Origin: Amycolatopsis aidingensis
GTDB taxonomy: Bacteria; Actinomycetota; Actinomycetes; Mycobacteriales; Pseudonocardiaceae
NCBI RefSeq assembly: GCF_018885265.1
Contig: NZ_CP076538.1
Span: 310,001 to 374,000 of the forward strand
Length of the DNA stretch: 64,000 nucleotides
Reading direction: 5' to 3'
A program made the position numbers and the translations under genes. The notes beneath the pieces were generated by a model. It had not been told where the DNA came from, did not search any database, and saw nothing but the letters and a program-made list of their open reading frames with translations. Below, in pieces: positions 1 through 7,555 of the stretch; position 1 is the stretch's first letter, and each line of letters begins with the position of its first letter.

Positions 1-483
1 ATGGTACTGGGTTCCGGTCCGCTACTTTCGGCATGTGGCTCTGAAGGTGAACAGTCGGCGTCGAACAAGCGGCTCACCGGTCAGGATTCGTGCGACCTCG
101 TAACCGCTCAGGATTTGCAGGAAGCTACCGGATCCGGTTTCGAGGCCGGCGAGCCCGAAGGGAAGCAGTGTTCGTTCTCCTCGTCCGAGGGACCGGTCCC
201 ACTGGTCATGGTTGGTGCCGGGGTACCGTCAACCGGTGGTGCGGGCGATAGCGGCGTGGCTCTCAACGCGGAACCCGAGGAGATCGAGGTCGACGGGGTG
301 CCGGCGCGCAGGGCGAGTACGCAGCCGGGTGGAACCATGTGTGCGGTTGATGTCCTGCTGGCGCCGGATGACGCCAGTCAGGTGTACAGCGTGGTGTTCA
401 GTGGCACGGGGTCCGGTGATCAGAATACCTGCGACGCGGCCACCCAGATAGCGTCGACGATCCTCGAGAAGCTCCCGGAGTAG
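1..483 (+). CDS. DUF3558-like lipoprotein, 5' end cut by the window edge
   Basis: The visible reading frame opens on a hydrophobic run that ends in a lipobox, LLSAC, near residues 8-12, so the mature protein would be lipid-anchored to the outer face of the membrane. The charged start of the signal peptide is missing, so the true start probably lies before base 1. After a Ser/Asn linker comes a domain with CDLVTAQDLQ, then CSF, and later CAVDV and TCDAATQIA. This spacing of cysteines is typical of actinobacterial DUF3558 proteins, whose biochemical role is unknown. The next gene starts 3 bases after the stop, so the two are probably co-transcribed. Confidence 0.6.
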   Translation: MVLGSGPLLSACGSEGEQSASNKRLTGQDSCDLVTAQDLQEATGSGFEAGEPEGKQCSFSSSEGPVPLVMVGAGVPSTGGAGDSGVALNAEPEEIEVDGVPARRASTQPGGTMCAVDVLLAPDDASQVYSVVFSGTGSGDQNTCDAATQIASTILEKLPE

Positions 484-486
484 GCC

Positions 487-1158
487 GTGCCGGACTGGAT
501 CTGGTGGATAGTTGCGCCGCTCGTGCTGGGCGGTTGGCTTTATTACCAATGGCAACAGAAGAAGGCACGCCGGGATGCGTATCGCGAACTTGCGCACCGG
601 CTGGGCTGGCAATACGTCGACAACGATCGAGGCCTTGCCAAGAAGTATTCGGGCCGGCCGTTCGACGACGCCGAGTGGCGTTCCGCGAAGCACGTGTTCC
701 GCGGCCAGTACCGAGGTCGAGGGCTCACCGCTTTCGAGTTCGGGTTCCGACTGGAAGAGACCGACCGGCATGGCGACGAGCGCACCGAGACCGTGTTGTA
801 CCAGGTGATTGCGGTGAAGTTGGCCGGTGAACGGCCTTGGCTGGAAGTCGGCGAACGCGGATTCTTCGGTGGGTTACTGCGCAAGGCCGGAGTACACGTC
901 AAGGACACCGGCGATCCTGCCTTCGATGAGGTGTTCGCGGTGTCGACCGACGACCCGGCGTTTGCCGAGGACGTTCTGGCCGAGGACGTTCGGGCCTGGC
1001 TTCGTGGCGATGGTCGAGCACAGGACAACCCGATCCGCGTGCACGGTGACGAGATCATCACCTGGCGGCGAGGTCCACTGGAACCTGCCGACCTCCAGCC
1101 TCGCGTGGACTTCCTGAATGACTTTCTCGACCGGGTTCCGGATGGCGCCCTAGTCTGA
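487..1158 (+). CDS. Membrane-anchored hypothetical protein
   Basis: This is a 223-residue protein of no recognised family. The GTG start lies 3 bases after the lipoprotein stop. Residues 4-20 (WIWWIVAPLVLGGWLYYQ) form one membrane segment, followed by a basic stretch QQKKARRDAYR, which predicts a cytoplasmic C-terminal domain. That domain is mixed alpha/beta with many charged residues and no catalytic motif that I recognise. It likely works with the lipoprotein before it, but this is inferred only from spacing. The stop overlaps by 9 bases the end of the convergent gene on the other strand. Confidence 0.6.
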   Translation: MPDWIWWIVAPLVLGGWLYYQWQQKKARRDAYRELAHRLGWQYVDNDRGLAKKYSGRPFDDAEWRSAKHVFRGQYRGRGLTAFEFGFRLEETDRHGDERTETVLYQVIAVKLAGERPWLEVGERGFFGGLLRKAGVHVKDTGDPAFDEVFAVSTDDPAFAEDVLAEDVRAWLRGDGRAQDNPIRVHGDEIITWRRGPLEPADLQPRVDFLNDFLDRVPDGALV

Positions 1159-1479
1159 TCGCAACGGCGGGAGCCAGAGTCCGCTGCGGGTGCGGGTTGG
1201 TGCGCCGTCCGTGCCGTGTGCGGGGAGGTCGAGCAGGGCCTCGATGACCTCGGTGGCCGGGCCGCCGAGTTGCCAGAGCGGGTGCCGGTCCTCGGCACGG
1301 AAACGGGCGGCGTAGGCGTCGGTCGGGGAGCGGACCACGTAGGTGTCCAGGGCGCCGCAGCGCCAGCGCTGGGCGTGGATCGCGGTCAGCTCACCGCCGT
1401 CGCGCAGGTGCGTGAAGCAGAATCCGGCTTCGCGACTGCGCATGATCGCGTCGATGGCCGCCTGTTCAGGGCTTGGCAT
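1150..1479 (-). CDS. Small hypothetical protein
   Basis: The gene encodes 109 residues and overlaps the 3' end of the preceding minus-strand gene (1466-1690) by 14 bases, so the pair is translationally linked. The sequence has an N-terminal helix (EQAAIDAIMRSREAGF), two tryptophans in the middle and a Pro/Arg-rich tail. No signal peptide, membrane segment or known motif is visible. Small gene pairs like this often sit beside XRE-DUF5753 regulators in actinomycetes, and the divergent gene at 1862 is of that type. Function unknown. Confidence 0.5.
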   Translation of the reverse strand: MPSPEQAAIDAIMRSREAGFCFTHLRDGGELTAIHAQRWRCGALDTYVVRSPTDAYAARFRAEDRHPLWQLGGPATEVIEALLDLPAHGTDGAPTRTRSGLWLPPLRSD

Positions 1480-1690
1480 CGCGCAGCACCAGATCCCGCA
1501 ACGCGGCCCGCAGCCGCCCGGCCTGAAGTGGGGACAGCCACCACTGGCCGCCGTCCGGTTCGCCGATCAGCACCCGGTCGCCGCACAGCGCGATGGTGAC
1601 CCTGGTCCGCCGCCCCCGGTCGTCCCGGCAGTACACCGCGCAGACCCGATCCGGCCGCACGTTCGGCCAGCGCCGCCACCGTGGCCACAT
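1466..1690 (-). CDS. Small hypothetical protein
   Basis: I chose the ATG at 1690 because GGGAGG lies 7 bases before it. The frame remains open upstream to 1804, but that extension is Arg/Pro-rich and lacks a ribosome site. The 74-residue product begins MWPRWRRW and continues with beta-strand-like segments (VTIALCGDRVLIGE, QWWLSPLQAGRLRAAL). No family is recognised. It precedes the 1150-1479 gene with a 14-base overlap and is divergent from the XRE regulator. Confidence 0.5.
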   Translation of the reverse strand: MWPRWRRWPNVRPDRVCAVYCRDDRGRRTRVTIALCGDRVLIGEPDGGQWWLSPLQAGRLRAALRDLVLRDAKP

Positions 1691-1786
1691 GGTTCTACCT
1701 CCCGCTCTGGGACCCGGCCCCGCAGACCTGGGCGGGTACGCGGAGCCGGGCCACCGGCCGCAGCCGGTTCGATTTACGGTAGGTCG

Positions 1787-1796
1787 CGTATATACG
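1787..1796. promoter_or_regulatory. Palindrome between divergent genes
   Basis: CGTATATACG is a perfect 10-base palindrome in the space between the minus-strand pair ending upstream at 1690 and the XRE regulator start at 1862. It is AT-rich in its centre and could be an operator for the XRE protein or part of a promoter. Only the symmetry is seen; the role is inferred. Confidence 0.3.
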
Positions 1797-1861
1797 TGAA
1801 GCAACGCGACGAGTGAAGTTCACCCGATAGGGGGCGCGGAGTGCGGCTAGTATCCGGCGGC

Positions 1862-2707
1862 ATGACCACTTCGCTCGGTCCCGGCGTGCGGCGCCGGGTG
1901 CTCGGTAAGCGCCTGCGCAAGCTCCGCGAGAAGCGCGGGATGACCACGACGACCGTGTCCAAGCGGATGAAGATGGCGCAGCCCTCGCTGAGCCGAATCG
2001 AGAACGGCCGCAACGCCATCCTCACCGAGCACGTCTACAAGCTCTGCGAGATCTACGGCGCCAGCAAGGCCGAGACCAACCGGCTGATCCGGTTGTCCGA
2101 GCAGTCCAAGGAACGCGGCTGGTGGGAGTCCTACTCGGACGTGATCAGCGACTGGTTCGAGATCTACGCCAGCCTGGAGAGCGACGCCGAGCGGATCCTG
2201 CTGTACGAGTCCGAGTTCGTGCCGGGCATGTTCCAGACGCCCGGCTACATCCGGGCGGTCTACCGCGCCGCGCACCCGGAGGCGGGTGACGAGGCCGCGA
2301 ACCGTGCCGTGGACCTGCGGGTGGCCCGGCAGCTGCGACTGGAGGACCGCAGCATCACCGCGCTGATCAACGAGGGCGCGGTGCGCAGGGTGGTCGGCGG
2401 CAGCTCGGTGATGCTGGACCAGGTGCGGCACCTGATCGAGGTGATCGAGCGGCAGCATGCGGACATCCGGATCGTGCCGTTTGCCGCCGGCGCGCATGCG
2501 GCGATGAGTGGCCCGTTCAACCTGCTGAAGTTCCCGGACGCGAACGAGATCGACCTGGTGTACGTGGAGAACGAGCGCGGCGGGATGTACTTCGAGCGGC
2601 CGGAGGACCTGGCCCGCTATACCGACATCTTCGACCGTGCCCTGGCCATCGCCCTCACGCCGGAGGAGAGCGTGGAGCTGCTGGGTAAAATCGGGGAGGA
2701 GTTCTAG
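1862..2707 (+). CDS. XRE-family regulator with DUF5753 domain
   Basis: The protein has an N-terminal helix-turn-helix at about residues 14-70 (RLRKLREKRGMTTTTVSKRM, then QPSLSRIENGR). It is followed by a DUF5753 domain that contains YESEFVPGMFQTPGYIRA and ends near VYVENERGGMYFE. The length of 281 residues is normal for this large actinobacterial family, which includes WhiJ-like regulators of development and antibiotic production. ATG 1862 is preferred over GTG 1841, which would only add seven residues. A DUF397 gene follows after 30 bases, the usual partner arrangement. Confidence 0.9.
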   Translation: MTTSLGPGVRRRVLGKRLRKLREKRGMTTTTVSKRMKMAQPSLSRIENGRNAILTEHVYKLCEIYGASKAETNRLIRLSEQSKERGWWESYSDVISDWFEIYASLESDAERILLYESEFVPGMFQTPGYIRAVYRAAHPEAGDEAANRAVDLRVARQLRLEDRSITALINEGAVRRVVGGSSVMLDQVRHLIEVIERQHADIRIVPFAAGAHAAMSGPFNLLKFPDANEIDLVYVENERGGMYFERPEDLARYTDIFDRALAIALTPEESVELLGKIGEEF

Positions 2708-2737
2708 GACCTGGGCGATCGAGAAAGGGGAGCCAGC

Positions 2738-2941
2738 ATGAGCGGCCTCCCGGAGCACCTGCACTGGCGGAAGAGCAGCTTCAGCAACGGCAACAACGGC
2801 GCCTGCGTGGAGGTGGCCGAGGCGCCCGGCGGTGGCCGCTACCTGCGGGACACCAAGGACCGCGGCAAGCCCGCGCACTACTTCACCGCCGCCGAGTGGG
2901 ACGCCTTCCTGCGCGGAGCCAAAGCAGGTGAGTTCGACTAG
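2738..2941 (+). CDS. DUF397 small protein
   Basis: This 67-residue protein has the DUF397 signature: WRKSSFSNGNNGACVEVAE in the first third, then RDTKDRG and FTAAEWDAFLRGAKAGEFD at the end. A ribosome site GGGGAG lies 9 bases before the ATG. DUF397 proteins are almost always encoded beside XRE-DUF5753 regulators, as here, and are thought to modulate their partner. The last 30 bases of the gene are repeated about 570 bases downstream at 3480-3509. Confidence 0.92.
   Translation: MSGLPEHLHWRKSSFSNGNNGACVEVAEAPGGGRYLRDTKDRGKPAHYFTAAEWDAFLRGAKAGEFD
2911..2940 (+). repeat. Direct repeat copy 1 (DUF397 tail)
   Basis: The last codons of the DUF397 gene match 3480-3509 with three mismatches in 30 bases; the first 15 bases (GCGCGGAGCCAAAGC) are identical. 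The two copies bracket the broken gene at 2957-3380. Confidence 0.85.
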
Positions 2942-2956
2942 GTTCCGCGTGAACGT

Positions 2957-3380
2957 TCAGGGACGCTGGTAGTAGCTGTCCCGGCGTTCCCCGCGCAGGG
3001 CCAGCGAACCCTCGTCGGCCAGCGCGCGCAGCAGCTTGCTTGCCTGGGCGGGCGATGGCGCACAACTCGGCCGCCTGTCCACGGGTGGTCTGCCCGTGCG
3101 CGTCCACGTAGGTGAGCACCATCTGCTTCTGCTGCAGCAGCTCCGACAGGACCCGAAGGTCCGGCAACGCGAGCGGCCGTTGGATCTGCTGCTCCTGTTC
3201 GAGTGCCCAGCGTGTCATCGAGAGGTTCGCCGGTCCGCCGGGTAGCACGGCCACCACCGTTGCCTCGGTGCTGCGCCCGTAGTCCGGCACCGGTCGGCCG
3301 ACCCGCAACTGCTCGGCGAACATGCGGTTGATGCCCCTGCCGGTTCGCTCGGCCAGCCCGTCCGCTTGAACGCGAAACAT
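2957..3380 (-). pseudogene. Fragment of an ATP-binding transcriptional regulator
   Basis: Reading on the minus strand from 3380, the frame gives ADGLAERTGRGINRMFAEQL, then a segment with PGGPANLSMTRWALEQE, LALPDLRVLSELL and QTTRGQAAELCAIARPG. This is the C-terminal part of the actinobacterial ATP-binding regulators with an AlbA_2-type head. Near 3045-3055 the homologous frame shifts by one base and continues as SKLLRALADEGSLALRGERR and DSYYQRP to a TGA at 2957. The N-terminal half is absent. It is therefore both truncated and frameshifted. It sits between two copies of the DUF397 tail. Confidence 0.75.
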
Positions 3381-3479
3381 CCAGTTATGCGTAAGTATGA
3401 ACCTGGCGCGAGGACAGCAGTCCAAGTTTTATAACTGTGCAATTGCGGGTCTGCGGGTGCCGTAGTCGTTACCGTGAGT

Positions 3480-3509
3480 GCGCGGAGCCAAAGCCGGCGA
3501 GTTCGACTG
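3480..3509 (+). repeat. Direct repeat copy 2 (orphan DUF397 tail)
   Basis: This stretch would encode GAKAGEFD plus a stop, matching the end of the intact DUF397 gene, but no DUF397 body precedes it. It is most simply a leftover of a second DUF397 gene or of a duplication at a rearrangement junction. Confidence 0.8.
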
Positions 3510-3534
3510 AGCCCGGCGGGTCTACGGTGGCAGC

Positions 3535-4491
3535 GTGAATCCGACATACGAGGAGATCGCGCGCGACTGCGAGCTGGCCGCGGAGCAGAACCCCGAGGAG
3601 CGGGCGCAGTGCCTGATCGAGGCGGCGGACTACTGGCACATCGCCGGGAACGACGAGCGCGCGCGGGAGCTGTACGAGCGACTGCTCGCCGAGCCGGACC
3701 GTGGTGGTGCCGAGGTCGACCCCAGGGTCTCGTACGCCTCCTTCCTTGTTGACATCGGTGACCGCGAACGCGCCAGGGAACTGCTCGACGACGCCTGGAA
3801 GGACGGCGAGCTCGACGCGGGCTCGCACGAGGTCGCGGGCGAGGTGGTGGAGCACGAGTTCGGTGATCTCGCGGAGGCGCTGCGCTGGTTCACCCGCGGG
3901 ATCGTCCACTCGCTCGAGCCCGGCGAGTCGCTGACGGCCGAGCACCTCGTCGGCGACCTGATCCTGCACTCGATGGTCGGTTCGCGGCGACGGGTTCGGG
4001 AGGCCATGGACCAGCCGCCGGACGACTGGGACAAGACCTGGGAAACCGCCCGCGAGGCCATGCCGCTGCTGCGGAACGCGCGGGACGACGATGACTCGTT
4101 CGGCGCGGCGTACTCCGGCCCGGTCGCGGTCCTGTACTGGCGGCCGGAGGAGTTCGCCGAGCAGCTCCGGCGCTGGCCGACCGCCTATGCCGACTTCCGC
4201 GATGAAGCTGATCCGCACCTCGAACACCGCAGGGGCCTGGAACGGTTCCTGCGGTCCGACACGTATGGCACCTCGTTCGTGATCGTCACCGGCACGGTGG
4301 CCGAGTTCGCCGAGCATGCCGCCGAGCGGGGAGAGGACCCGGCCGGGCCGGGCGCCAGGGCCTCCTACGGTGCCGAACTGGCCCGGCGGGGCGCGTTCCG
4401 CCCCTGGCCTCCTGGCCGGAACGAGCCGTGCTGGTGCGAATCCGGCCGCAAGTACAAGAAGTGCTGCGGCGCCCCGGGATCCACCGACTGA
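3535..4491 (+). CDS. SEC-C metal-binding motif protein with helical repeats
   Basis: The 318-residue protein ends in a SEC-C zinc motif, GRNEPCWCESGRKYKKCCG (about residues 293-311), with the CxCxSGxKYKxCC pattern first known from the SecA tail. The long N-terminal part is helical and acidic (YEEIARDCELAAEQNPEERA, ERARELYERLL) and looks like TPR-type helix pairs. SEC-C proteins outside SecA are generally soluble and often of unknown role; some bind ribosomes or chaperone substrates. The start is a GTG at 3535. It stands alone, just after the orphan DUF397 tail. Confidence 0.8.
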   Translation: MNPTYEEIARDCELAAEQNPEERAQCLIEAADYWHIAGNDERARELYERLLAEPDRGGAEVDPRVSYASFLVDIGDRERARELLDDAWKDGELDAGSHEVAGEVVEHEFGDLAEALRWFTRGIVHSLEPGESLTAEHLVGDLILHSMVGSRRRVREAMDQPPDDWDKTWETAREAMPLLRNARDDDDSFGAAYSGPVAVLYWRPEEFAEQLRRWPTAYADFRDEADPHLEHRRGLERFLRSDTYGTSFVIVTGTVAEFAEHAAERGEDPAGPGARASYGAELARRGAFRPWPPGRNEPCWCESGRKYKKCCGAPGSTD

Positions 4492-4540
4492 TCAGGAATC
4501 GAGAAGCGCTGGTCACCGGGTCGCACCTAGTGTTTCCGGC

Positions 4541-5167
4541 ATGACTTCAATCGACAACATCACCCTCGAGGTGGCCGACCTCGCGGCCGCCGAACGCTTC
4601 TACGCCGACGCCTTCGGGCTGGGCGCCGAGCTGCGCCTGCGGGCCTCGCAGGAACCGACCACCGGTTTTCGCGGGTTCACCCTGTCACTCATCGTGTCCC
4701 AGCCCGCCGATGTCCGCGCCCTGTTCGATTCCGCCATCGAAGCCGGGGCAACGACGCTCAAGCCGGTCGCGAAGTCGATGTGGGGCCACGGCGGGGTCGT
4801 CCAGGCCCCGGACGGGACGATCTGGAAGGTCGCGACCCCGGCGAAGAAGGACACCGGCCCGGCCACCCGGCGGATCGACAACATCGTGCTCCTCCTGGGA
4901 GCCACCGATGTGGCCGCGAGCAAGCGCTGCTACCTCGACCGGGGCTTCACGGTGGCGAAGAGCTTCGGCCGCATGTACGTCGAGTTCGACGGTGGGGAGG
5001 GCCCCATCAAGCTGGCGCTGTACCGGCGCCGAGCCCTCGCCAAGGATGCCGGCGTCTCACCCGATGGCTCCGGATCGCACCGGATCGCGATCGGCGGGGC
5101 TGCCGAGCCGTTCACCGACCCGGATGGGTTCGCCTGGGAAACCACCTCGACGGCGGACCTGCCCTGA
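4541..5167 (+). CDS. VOC-family (glyoxalase-fold) protein
   Basis: Two betaalphabetabetabeta modules are visible in 208 residues. The first starts MTSIDNITLEVADLAAAERF and ends APDGTIWKVAT; the second starts RRIDNIVLLLGATDVAASKR and ends TDPDGFAWE. This is the usual two-module vicinal-oxygen-chelate layout. Metal ligands are not obvious: the His/Glu positions expected at the start of each module are not all present, so it may be a binding protein or an atypical enzyme, not a glyoxalase. I place the start at ATG 4541; a longer open frame upstream overlaps the previous gene and has no homology. Confidence 0.8.
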   Translation: MTSIDNITLEVADLAAAERFYADAFGLGAELRLRASQEPTTGFRGFTLSLIVSQPADVRALFDSAIEAGATTLKPVAKSMWGHGGVVQAPDGTIWKVATPAKKDTGPATRRIDNIVLLLGATDVAASKRCYLDRGFTVAKSFGRMYVEFDGGEGPIKLALYRRRALAKDAGVSPDGSGSHRIAIGGAAEPFTDPDGFAWETTSTADLP

Positions 5168-5186
5168 TGCGCAGGCGGAGCGATGC

Positions 5187-6032
5187 TCAGCTGACGGCAT
5201 CGAGTTTGTCCGCCAGCCGCCCGATCCAGGCGGTGACCTCGTCGGCGGAGCGGTCCGGGAGGCCGAAGACGACCTCGCTCACCCCCAGCTCCGCCCAGTG
5301 CGCCAGCACCTCATGATCCGGTTTCCCGGCCAGGGCGATGATCTCCGGATCGCCTTCGCGGCCGTGCTCGCTCCAGGCCTTGCGCAGCAGCCGTACCTTC
5401 TCGTCCAGGTCCCGGTCGGTGGGGGTGGTGATCCAGCCGTCCGCGTGCCGGGCGATCCAGGAGAACGTGTTCTCGGTGCCGCCTGCCCCAATCAGGACCG
5501 GAATCCGACCGGTCGGTTTGGGCCAGGCCCAGCTCGGTCCGAAACGGACGAACTCGCCCTCGTAGCTCGCCTCGTCCTCGGTCCACAGCGTGCGCATGGC
5601 CGCCAGGTACTCGCGCAGTACGGTGCGCCGTCTGCCCGGCGGCACCCCGTGGTCCGATAGCTCGTCGGTGTTCCAGCCGAAGCCCGCGCCGAGGGTGACG
5701 CGGCCGCCGGAGAGGTGATCCAGCGACGCAATCGTTTTCGCCAGGGTGATCGGGTCGTGCTCGGCAGGCAGTGCCACGGCGGTCGAGAGGGTGATCCGGC
5801 TGGTCACCGAGGCCGCGCCGGCCAGCGCCACCCACGGATCGAGGGTGCGCAGGTAGCGGTCGTCCGGCAGGCTCTCGTCGCCGGTTCCCGGATGGGCCGC
5901 GGTCCGGCGCACCGGGATGTGCGTGTGCTCGGGCACCGAGAACGAGTCGAATCCGGCCTGCTCGGCCGCACGCGCGGCGTCGGCGGGGGTGATCCCGCGA
6001 TCACTGGTGAACAGCACGATGCCATGGCGCAT
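5187..6032 (-). CDS. LLM-class F420-dependent oxidoreductase
   Basis: This 281-residue luciferase-like protein shows FDSFSVPEHTHIP near residue 28, a central DHLSGGRVTLGAGFGWN, and a late VLIGAGGTENTFSWIARHADGW. These are the conserved blocks of actinobacterial LLM enzymes that use coenzyme F420 (a TIGR03619-like subgroup). The substrate is unknown. The ATG at 6032 has no clear ribosome site. TCTAAT lies 7 bases upstream, so the message may be leaderless. A perfect TAGAACATGTTCTA palindrome overlaps this promoter position and matches the KstR consensus, which would tie the gene to sterol or lipid metabolism. Confidence 0.88.
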   Translation of the reverse strand: MRHGIVLFTSDRGITPADAARAAEQAGFDSFSVPEHTHIPVRRTAAHPGTGDESLPDDRYLRTLDPWVALAGAASVTSRITLSTAVALPAEHDPITLAKTIASLDHLSGGRVTLGAGFGWNTDELSDHGVPPGRRRTVLREYLAAMRTLWTEDEASYEGEFVRFGPSWAWPKPTGRIPVLIGAGGTENTFSWIARHADGWITTPTDRDLDEKVRLLRKAWSEHGREGDPEIIALAGKPDHEVLAHWAELGVSEVVFGLPDRSADEVTAWIGRLADKLDAVS

Positions 6033-6041
6033 GGCATCGAT

Positions 6042-6055
6042 TAGAACATGTTCTA
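6042..6055 (-). promoter_or_regulatory. KstR-type palindromic operator
   Basis: TAGAACATGTTCTA is a perfect 14-base palindrome and fits the published KstR pattern TNNAACNNGTTNNA at every fixed position. It lies 10 bases before the LLM oxidoreductase start and overlaps the likely -10 element, as expected for TetR-family repression. Another TetR regulator with a similar motif cannot be excluded. Confidence 0.55.
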
Positions 6056-6065
6056 CCTTGGTTGG

Positions 6066-6341
6066 CTATGCCTGCGAGCGGGCGGCCATGCGGGCACGCA
6101 CCTCGGGGCGGCGCAGCGGCGGGTCGTTCTTCGGTGGCTGCTTGCGTTCCGGCAGCTCGGCGAGCAGCCGGGTGGTGATCGCGGTGATCTCCGCGACGGC
6201 CGCCTCGAAGGGCTCCCTGGTCTTGTCCGAGAGCGACTGCACCCCGGTTACCTTGCGTACATACTGCCGCGCCGCGGCCTCGATCTCCTCATCGGTCGCA
6301 TGCGGTTGCAGCCCGCGCAGCGTGGTGATGTTCCGGCACAT
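6066..6341 (-). CDS. DUF2277 protein
   Basis: The 91-residue protein begins MCRNITTLRGLQPHATDEEI and continues EAAARQYVRKVTGVQ, the hallmark of DUF2277, a small family widespread in actinobacteria. The N-terminal MCRNI and the acidic helix are the most conserved parts. No enzymatic motif is known. The C-terminal third is basic (RKQPPKNDPPLRRPEVRAR). The LLM oxidoreductase begins 33 bases downstream, but the KstR-like palindrome in the gap suggests a separate promoter. Confidence 0.88.
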   Translation of the reverse strand: MCRNITTLRGLQPHATDEEIEAAARQYVRKVTGVQSLSDKTREPFEAAVAEITAITTRLLAELPERKQPPKNDPPLRRPEVRARMAARSQA

Positions 6342-6367
6342 GATCCCAGCGTACGCCCCCGAAGGGC

Positions 6368-6446
6368 CCTGAACGTGGCGTTCGAGACGTCAGACGTCCC
6401 AATCGGTCCGTTCGCGACGGTAGACGTCCGGAAAGCCACGTTCAGG
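6368..6446. repeat. Long imperfect inverted repeat, probable terminator
   Basis: CCTGAACGTGGC at 6368-6379 pairs exactly with GCCACGTTCAGG at 6435-6446. Pairing continues inward with mismatches through two GACGTC-containing segments to a loop around 6400-6414. The predicted stem is about 30 base pairs. It includes the stop codon of amiB (6442-6444) and lies 26 bases before the DUF2277 start-side region, so it probably ends the amidase transcript. Confidence 0.65.
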
Positions 6447-7527
6447 ACGTTGCCGGGGACGTTTGGGTGGTGACCTCGCCGCCTGCGGCGGTGGCGTGCA
6501 CCCGGAGGGGGGTCGCGGTGCGGCCGCGGGCGCGCAGGATGGCGGTGGCGACCGGCTCGGCGAGGGTGGTGCGCAGGGCGCGGCGCAGGCCACGGGCGCC
6601 GTACACCGGATCGAAGCCGGTCTCGGTGAGCAGGGCGGCCACCGTGTCGTCCACTTCGAGGTCGACCGAGCGGCGGCGGAGGCGGGCCCGGAGCAGGTCG
6701 ATTTCCAGGCGGGTGATCCGTTCCGCGGTGGCGGTGTCCAGCTCGGTGAACACGACCGTCTCGTCGATCCGGTTGAGGAACTCGGGGTCGAAGAACTCGC
6801 GGATGGCGGTGTCCAGGGTGGTCTGGTTGCCGCGGGCGGCGAGGCGATCCCCCAGCGGCCCGGCGAGGCGGCGCCAGCGGGAGGCCCGGCGGCGGGCCAG
6901 TTCCGCCGAGCCGAGGTTCGAGGTGAGGAACACGAAGCTGTTCCGGAAGGAGATCGTCTGCTGGCCGTTAGCCAGCCGGAGCTTGCCGTTGTCCAGCACG
7001 TGCAGCAGGGCGCGCAACACGGTCGGGTGCGCCTTCTCGACCTCGTCGAAAAGCACGATCCCCGGCGTGTACGGATCTCCCTCTATTGTGGACCGATCGA
7101 AGACGCTGTAGGCCTCCTTGCTGCCGGCGTAGCCGGGCGGGGCGCCGGTGAACGAGGCCGCGTAGTGCTCCTGGGCAAGCGAGCTCATGTCCACCCGGCA
7201 CAGATCATCCGGCCCGGATCGCAGTTCCGCCGCGATCTGGCGGACCAGCTCCGTCTTCCCGACGCCGGTCGGCCCGACGAGCAGCAGGTTGGCCAGTGGG
7301 CGGCCGGGGTCGGTGACGCCCGCGGTGGCCAGGGTCAGGGCCCGAACCGCGCTGTGCACGGCGGGGGACTGCCCCAGGATCCGTGCGCCAAGACGCTCGG
7401 TCAGGGTGTCCGGGTCGAAGGTGGCCGGTGGCTGCCGGTCGGATTCGGCAGCCACCGGCGGAGAGCCGTCCTGACCAGCATGCCTGCGACGGTTCTGGTC
7501 GTGGTACATGTCGGTCAGGTACGGCAT
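6442..7527 (-). CDS. amiB: AmiB-like ClpA/B-type AAA+ ATPase
   Basis: This is a single-module AAA+ protein of 361 residues. Walker A is GPTGVGKT (85-92), Walker B IVLFDEVEKAHP (157-168), and sensor 2 lies in GARGLRRAL near the C-terminus. The module resembles the second ATPase domain of ClpA/ClpB. The N-terminal 40 residues are poorly ordered and no ClpP-binding loop is obvious. Its place directly after an aliphatic amidase matches amiB of the Pseudomonas aeruginosa ami operon, proposed to act as a chaperone or with the transporter. The start at 7527 follows GAAAGGA; a longer open frame upstream overlaps the amidase and is not used. Confidence 0.85.
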   Translation of the reverse strand: MPYLTDMYHDQNRRRHAGQDGSPPVAAESDRQPPATFDPDTLTERLGARILGQSPAVHSAVRALTLATAGVTDPGRPLANLLLVGPTGVGKTELVRQIAAELRSGPDDLCRVDMSSLAQEHYAASFTGAPPGYAGSKEAYSVFDRSTIEGDPYTPGIVLFDEVEKAHPTVLRALLHVLDNGKLRLANGQQTISFRNSFVFLTSNLGSAELARRRASRWRRLAGPLGDRLAARGNQTTLDTAIREFFDPEFLNRIDETVVFTELDTATAERITRLEIDLLRARLRRRSVDLEVDDTVAALLTETGFDPVYGARGLRRALRTTLAEPVATAILRARGRTATPLRVHATAAGGEVTTQTSPATS

Positions 7528-7555
7528 GGATATCCTTTCTTCGCCGGGGAAGTTG

